Below are positions 63,754 to 64,000 of a stretch of 64,000 bases of DNA, one piece after another. The position numbers were made by a program, and so were the translations under genes. This DNA is from Streptomyces sp. NBC_00306 (GTDB taxonomy: Bacteria; Actinomycetota; Actinomycetes; Streptomycetales; Streptomycetaceae). The notes under the pieces are model-generated. The model searched no databases and was not told the origin of the DNA. It saw only the letters and a list, made by a program, of their open reading frames with translations. Each line of letters begins with the position of its first letter. The first letter of the stretch is position 1. The stretch is from the NCBI RefSeq assembly GCF_036169555.1, contig NZ_CP108032.1, positions 806,001 through 870,000 on the forward strand. Direction: 5' to 3'.

Positions 63754-64000
63754 GAGCCCTGGGCGGTTCCCAGTGCGGCCTCGGAGCAGTAGTCCCCGTA
63801 CAGAGCCGAGGACTTGCTCTCGCGCGCGGGCTCAGAACGGCGTCGTCCGGCGCGGGCGCCCGCCCTCCCGGGAGCGGCGAGCACCGGCGGATGCGGTGGC
63901 CCCGAGCGCGTGCCCGCAGCACCGGCCGCGGGCGCGGGCCGGCGTGGTGGCCCCGGCACGCGGCCGGAAGAGTGGTCCCGGAGTCCAAGCCGGAGTCGCG

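Larger units (their letters stand above)
63029..64000. repeat. GC-rich repetitive region at the right end, no clear gene
   Basis: About 970 bases of extreme GC with many copies of GTGGTC(C/G)CGGGCGC-like words. GGTCGCCGGACCGGTGGTG occurs twice 22 bases apart (63249 and 63271). A block of about 144 bases (63314-63457) recurs with an insertion of a few bases at 63606-63753, starting GCCGAGCGT(C/G)AGCCCGGAAC. Long open frames exist on the minus strand but show no domain, ribosome site or third-position pattern. Confidence 0.75.

Overview
The window is a chromosomal segment of a high-GC actinomycete, almost certainly a Streptomyces or close relative. Codon third positions are overwhelmingly G or C. 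Gene types are typical of the genus: an extracytoplasmic Ser/Thr kinase, a SigB/SigF-type sigma factor, SpoIIE-type phosphatases, F420-type PPOX protein, AldO-like alditol oxidase, phosphoketolase and split MutA/MutB. The only clear mobile element is a 5'-truncated IS110 relic. I saw no rRNA, tRNA, CRISPR array or phage. All functions are inferred from sequence motifs and family knowledge; no database search was run.

Layout. 1-7 kb: Ser/Thr kinase (open at the left edge), cold-shock protein, SigB/SigF sigma factor, an orphan CdiI-like immunity gene, the IS110 relic, a VOC protein and a GAF/PP2C phosphatase with a changed metal site. 7-16 kb: two AlkZ-like (HTH_42) proteins, a GNAT protein, a divergent LysR/MFS pair, an MmpS-like lipoprotein, a PAS-GAF-SpoIIE phosphatase and a DksA-type zinc protein. 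16-28 kb: PPOX protein, class A PBP, two FAD-linked oxidases (one AldO), sulfite oxidase, OsmC, SseB, DUF3253 and XdhC. 28-37 kb: a ribbon-helix-helix-like protein with a palindrome over its start codon, ornithine cyclodeaminase/mu-crystallin, and a ROK - GH27 - GH95 - SGNH secreted glycan-degradation cluster.

37-49 kb: Rieske oxygenase; an epoxide hydrolase/CGNR-regulator module bracketed by 27-bp direct repeats; a cysteine-rich leader peptide and attenuator-like hairpins ahead of ssuE-ssuD; HxlR with a quinone oxidoreductase; DUF2000 with Lrp/AsnC; an aldehyde dehydrogenase-phosphoketolase operon. 49-57 kb: small hypothetical genes, a DHA2-type MFS pump, and a GntR (FCD) regulator whose GTATAC/GTATGC sites recur in the control region between an MHS transporter-nitrilase operon and a divergent DUF2848 gene. 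57-64 kb: VOC protein, mutA-mutB-meaB (methylmalonyl-CoA mutase and its GTPase chaperone), then about 1 kb of highly repetitive GC-rich DNA with no convincing gene.

The strongest leads for undescribed biology are the GntR/MHS/nitrilase/DUF2848 regulon, the Cys-leader attenuator of ssuED, the transporterless ROK glycan cluster with a GH95 catalytic Asn-to-Asp change, the self-contained epoxide hydrolase/CGNR module, and the palindrome-overlapped RHH-like gene.
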